Of a DNA stretch of 8,557 nt, positions 6,679 to 8,557 are shown piece after piece. The notes under the pieces are model-generated. The model was given only the letters and a program-made list of their open reading frames with translations, ran no database searches and was not told the DNA's origin. The stretch comes from CAKRJP01 sp963589425 (GTDB lineage Bacteria; Bacillota; Clostridia; Lachnospirales; Lachnospiraceae). The DNA lies in assembly GCA_963589425.1 (NCBI GenBank), contig CAVAKZ010000063.1, positions 1-8,557 on the forward strand, written 5' to 3'. How positions within the stretch are numbered: the stretch's first letter is position 1; the number at the start of each line of letters is the position of its first letter. Made by a program: the position numbers and the translations under genes.

Positions 6679-7506
6679 CTAACTTGGGAAGAGTACATCC
6701 TGAATTGTATAAAATCCCGGCCTTTTATCCGCCAGATAAACCGCACAGTCGCAGGCTCCTCTGGCAAAGCACTCCCAATTATATGAATGGTGGCTAATCT
6801 CCAGTCTTTCTCCCATACCACCAAAAAAGACCGTATGACTGCTGGGAATATTGCCGGCACGAAGGGAGTGATAACCGATAGTATCCGGGATTCTTGGAAT
6901 GCTGCCCTCTCGTCCGTAAACTGCCATATCTTCTAATTCTTTTCCAAGAGCGTGGCATATGATTTCTCCCATCTCCTTAGAAGTTCCACTGGGTGCATCC
7001 TTTTTCCACTGGTCATGCATCTCCAGCAGTTCAATATCCACATCATGTTTTTCAATATCTTCTTTTAAAATGCTAGTTGCTATCTCCAGCAACTTATTCA
7101 TTATGTTCACAAGTTTGGAGGTGTTGGCTGCATATAAGATAGGAATCTGTGTTCCGGCATCTCTAAAGCGCTGCATCTCCTCCTCCGAAAATCCGGTTGT
7201 TCCGCACACCAAGGCCTTCTTATGGACAATTGCAAGATCCAGCACTTCCATGGCCATCTCCTTTGTAGAAAAATCAATGATAAGATCGCACTGATCGATC
7301 ACCGACTTCAGGTCATCTAAAACCGGCACCCCCAGTTCCTCCCCCACCATGGCAATAGTTCCCAGATCTTTACCGATATAGTCACGACCCTTAGGTCCGA
7401 TTCCTGCAATCAGCTGCATATCCTTCCTTGAGGCTGCGCTCTGGGTAATGAGTCTCCCCATTTTACCCTTGGGTCCGATGATAATAAGTTTTAATTTATT
7501 AGGCAA
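6679..7506 (-). CDS. dapB: DapB-family reductase (4-hydroxy-tetrahydrodipicolinate reductase-like), divergent active site, 275 aa
   Basis: DapB reduces 4-hydroxy-tetrahydrodipicolinate with NAD(P)H in lysine and diaminopimelate synthesis in the cytoplasm. The N-terminal Rossmann fold shows LIIIGPKGKMG (residues 7-17), LIIDFST (75-81) and CGTTGF (101-106). The C-terminal domain shows DAPSGT (170-175), HTVFFGGMGERLEISH (224-239) and the family ending of PGxYxxQDVL. Length is normal. Two active-site differences stand out. The usual ExHHxxK is here EMHDQWK, keeping His164 and Lys168 but with Asp165 for the second His. The usual SxGVN is SKLVN. The start is a TTG at 7506: an in-frame TGA lies three codons upstream, and an AAGGAG precedes the TTG by about 9 nt. 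It follows the pentapeptide gene by 61 nt with no visible terminator. It may be a second, repurposed DapB paralogue rather than the housekeeping enzyme, so the symbol is tentative. Confidence 0.85.
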   Translation of the reverse strand: MPNKLKLIIIGPKGKMGRLITQSAASRKDMQLIAGIGPKGRDYIGKDLGTIAMVGEELGVPVLDDLKSVIDQCDLIIDFSTKEMAMEVLDLAIVHKKALVCGTTGFSEEEMQRFRDAGTQIPILYAANTSKLVNIMNKLLEIATSILKEDIEKHDVDIELLEMHDQWKKDAPSGTSKEMGEIICHALGKELEDMAVYGREGSIPRIPDTIGYHSLRAGNIPSSHTVFFGGMGERLEISHHSYNWECFARGACDCAVYLADKRPGFYTIQDVLFPS

Positions 7507-7567
7507 AATTCCTCACTCCTTCTTTCTTCTGCTAGTTGTGCAAGGCTGGTTTTGAACTATTTTTTTC

Positions 7568-8104
7568 CTATCCCAGATATGCAATTGCTTCTTCTCTCGA
7601 AAGCCAGACATGAATTCCGCCACCGGAATCCACAAACCTATCTGGATTAAAATTCCTGGCATATACCATCTGCCCCACCCTGTAGTAGAAATTTTCATCC
7701 ACATAGGAGTGGGCCTCTGTATAATTTTCTTTTCCGTCTATGGAATCAATGGTCAATACTTTTGCCTTTTCGCACCGGATATCCGCCTTGTGCAAATCAC
7801 ATCCTCTAAAATCCGCAGACTCAAGAATCGCATTTTGCAGATTAGCCCCGGAAAGACTGGTTTTCTTCTTAGAATCATCCGGAAGAATCATCTCTCCAAA
7901 AAGAGCATTCCGGGCCCTTATCCCTGAAAGATTGGTCCCATCAAAATTAATTCGCCTAAAATCACAAGCATCGAAATTGATGTCCTGCAAATTCCATCCG
8001 CTTAAATCCATATTTTCAAAGGAAGACCGGCTTAAATCCAGCATCTCACCAGGCACTCTGTTTTCCAGCATTCTTTTCAGTTCTTCTTCGTTGATTTTTC
8101 GCAT
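7568..8104 (-). CDS. Pentapeptide-repeat protein with DUF5758-like C-terminus (178 aa)
   Basis: The N-terminal cap MRKINEEELKRML is followed by two blocks of pentapeptide repeats: about residues 22-71 (LDLSRSSF, MDLSGWNL, INFDACDF, INFDGTNL) and 83-110 (SLSGANL, ESADF, CDLHKADI). These should form a short right-handed quadrilateral beta-helix, interrupted by a polar loop at 73-83. Residues about 113-178 (EKAKVLTID, then FYYRVGQMVY, then SGGGIHVWLSREEAIAYL) match the usual tail that ends in GIHF.xTxxEA, called DUF5758. Such proteins occur in clostridia and phages and their role is unknown; DNA-mimic activity, as in Qnr, should not be assumed. No signal peptide is seen. The Shine-Dalgarno is weak (AGGGATG). 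The gene lies 39 nt after a 42-codon ORF and 61 nt before the dapB-like gene on the same strand. Confidence 0.85.
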   Translation of the reverse strand: MRKINEEELKRMLENRVPGEMLDLSRSSFENMDLSGWNLQDINFDACDFRRINFDGTNLSGIRARNALFGEMILPDDSKKKTSLSGANLQNAILESADFRGCDLHKADIRCEKAKVLTIDSIDGKENYTEAHSYVDENFYYRVGQMVYARNFNPDRFVDSGGGIHVWLSREEAIAYLG

Positions 8105-8282
8105 ATCACTTCATCCCTGCCTGAAAACACAGCCTTCCGGATTCTATTTATTGACCTTCCAGTTTTCTAAAAGCTTTAATTCTATCTTTGTGCCATTGGG
8201 CATTGAAAACCAGTTGACTCTGATTACTTCAATATACCTATCATTTACTCGATAGAAAGCTTTATATGTCATTTCACTTCAT
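8102..8282 (-). repeat. Near-identical 13-nt motif at two successive start codons
   Basis: The minus strand has ATGAAGTGAAATG at 8282..8270, ending on the 42-codon ORF start, and ATGAAGTGATATG at 8114..8102, covering the pentapeptide gene start. Twelve of 13 bases match, 168 nt apart. Both contain a minimal ATG-AAG-TGA reading frame just before the true start codon. Confidence 0.5.
8144..8272 (-). CDS. Small ORF of 42 codons, translationally coupled to the antitoxin gene
   Basis: ATG at 8272, TAG at 8144. The product, MTYKAFYRVNDRYIEVIRVN then WFSMPNGTKIELKLLENWKV, is basic and beta-strand-like with three aromatic-rich stretches, and it has no membrane segment. Its start overlaps the antitoxin stop as ATGA, and an AAGGA lies 10 nt upstream inside the antitoxin gene, so coupled translation is likely. 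This is the position where a RelE/ParE-type toxin is normally found. The product is less than half the usual toxin length and shows no recognisable RelE or ParE motif. It could be a genuine tiny partner, a toxin remnant, or an unrelated protein. I do not recognise the family. Confidence 0.55.
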   Translation of the reverse strand: MTYKAFYRVNDRYIEVIRVNWFSMPNGTKIELKLLENWKVNK

Positions 8283-8541
8283 TCCTTCTATTCCTAAAAT
8301 GGCTGCGAAACTCATCCTCTGAAATCCATCCCTCTTCCTCAGCAGAACGGATTCCGGCATTGAGTTCACACATCAACCGTATCATAGCTTCTGCCTTTTG
8401 GAAATTTTCCTCGTCTTTCATATCTCGTATACTATAAGCACCGTGACCATTTCTGGTGAGATACACAGGGGATCCTGTACTTACCTTTTCCAGAACATTT
8501 CCGTAGTTTCTCAAATCCGATACCGGAGCGATTGTAGGCAT
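8269..8541 (-). CDS. Phd/YefM-family type II antitoxin (90 aa)
   Basis: The N-terminal half is a Phd/YefM DNA-binding fold: MPTIAPVSDLRNYGNVLEKV, then SPVYLTRNGHGAYSI (residues about 25-39). In this family it binds its own promoter and represses the operon. The C-terminal half (residues 45-90, MKDEENFQKAEAMIRLM and then IRSAEEEGWISEDEFR) is the helical, acidic tail that normally wraps the toxin. Length is typical. The ATG at 8541 follows GGAAG with a 7-nt spacer. The usual toxin gene is not found immediately downstream; instead a 42-codon ORF overlaps the stop. The promoter and operator would lie just beyond the window edge, so autoregulation cannot be checked here. The gene itself looks intact. 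Confidence 0.85.
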   Translation of the reverse strand: MPTIAPVSDLRNYGNVLEKVSTGSPVYLTRNGHGAYSIRDMKDEENFQKAEAMIRLMCELNAGIRSAEEEGWISEDEFRSHFRNRRNEVK

Positions 8542-8557
8542 ATGAACACTTCCTTTC

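Noticed and set aside
5700..6680. Insertion sequence or transposon in the remnant region
   Set aside because: No transposase coding, terminal inverted repeats or target-site duplication could be seen. The fragments are explained by deletions and rearrangement.
7507..7567. Possible terminator between the pentapeptide and dapB-like genes
   Set aside because: Only a 5-bp TAGTT/AACTA stem with a 17-nt loop and no T-run is present, which is too weak.
7513..7704. 63-codon minus-strand frame overlapping the end of the pentapeptide gene
   Set aside because: It is a +1/-1 frame shadow of the DUF5758-like tail and the following spacer. Trp/Gly-rich nonsense sequence without a ribosome binding site.
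7740..8255. 171-codon plus-strand frame opposite the pentapeptide gene
   Set aside because: It lies antisense to a well-supported repeat protein and its Ser/Leu/Lys-rich translation is the mirror of the pentapeptide codons. There is no ribosome binding site or family resemblance.

Overview
The window looks like chromosomal DNA from a low-GC Firmicute, most likely a Lachnospiraceae-type clostridium. The reasons are AT-rich intergenic DNA, strong GAGGAG/AGGAGG ribosome binding sites, frequent TTG/GTG starts, and a GHKL-kinase/LytTR-regulator pair and Phd/YefM antitoxin of the type common in that group. Genus and species cannot be read from the sequence. Almost all intact genes lie on the minus strand, so transcription runs from high to low coordinates. 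There are no rRNA, tRNA, CRISPR or intact mobile-element signals.

Right end (8557 to 6679), minus strand: a Phd/YefM-type antitoxin gene overlaps by ATGA a 42-codon ORF that sits where a toxin would be expected. A pentapeptide-repeat protein with a DUF5758-like tail follows, then a divergent DapB-family reductase. Gaps are short and no terminator is visible, so these four may form one operon.

Middle (about 6680 to 5419): a graveyard of gene fragments. On the plus strand are a response-regulator piece lacking its start and output domain, and a GHKL histidine-kinase piece lacking most of its membrane sensor and the end of its ATPase domain. They are joined by a deletion. Head-to-head with them, on the minus strand, is the C-terminal tail of what appears to be a family-43 glycoside hydrolase.

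Next (5422 to 3545): a candidate promoter, a small membrane-anchored DUF3574-like protein whose true start is an internal GTG, and an amidohydrolase with a complete metal-binding set and a TTG start. A strong terminator closes this two-gene operon. After it comes a single gene for a 725-residue, soluble-looking, Gln-rich and helical protein of unknown function that carries two diverged copies of one module. It ends at its own terminator. The left end (1127 to 1) is a MATE-family efflux transporter behind an extended -10 promoter, cut off by the window edge.

The parts most worth following are the duplicated-module 725-residue protein, the toxin-less antitoxin with its 42-residue partner, the DapB homologue with a changed catalytic motif, and the multi-junction remnant region. 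None proves a new system by itself.
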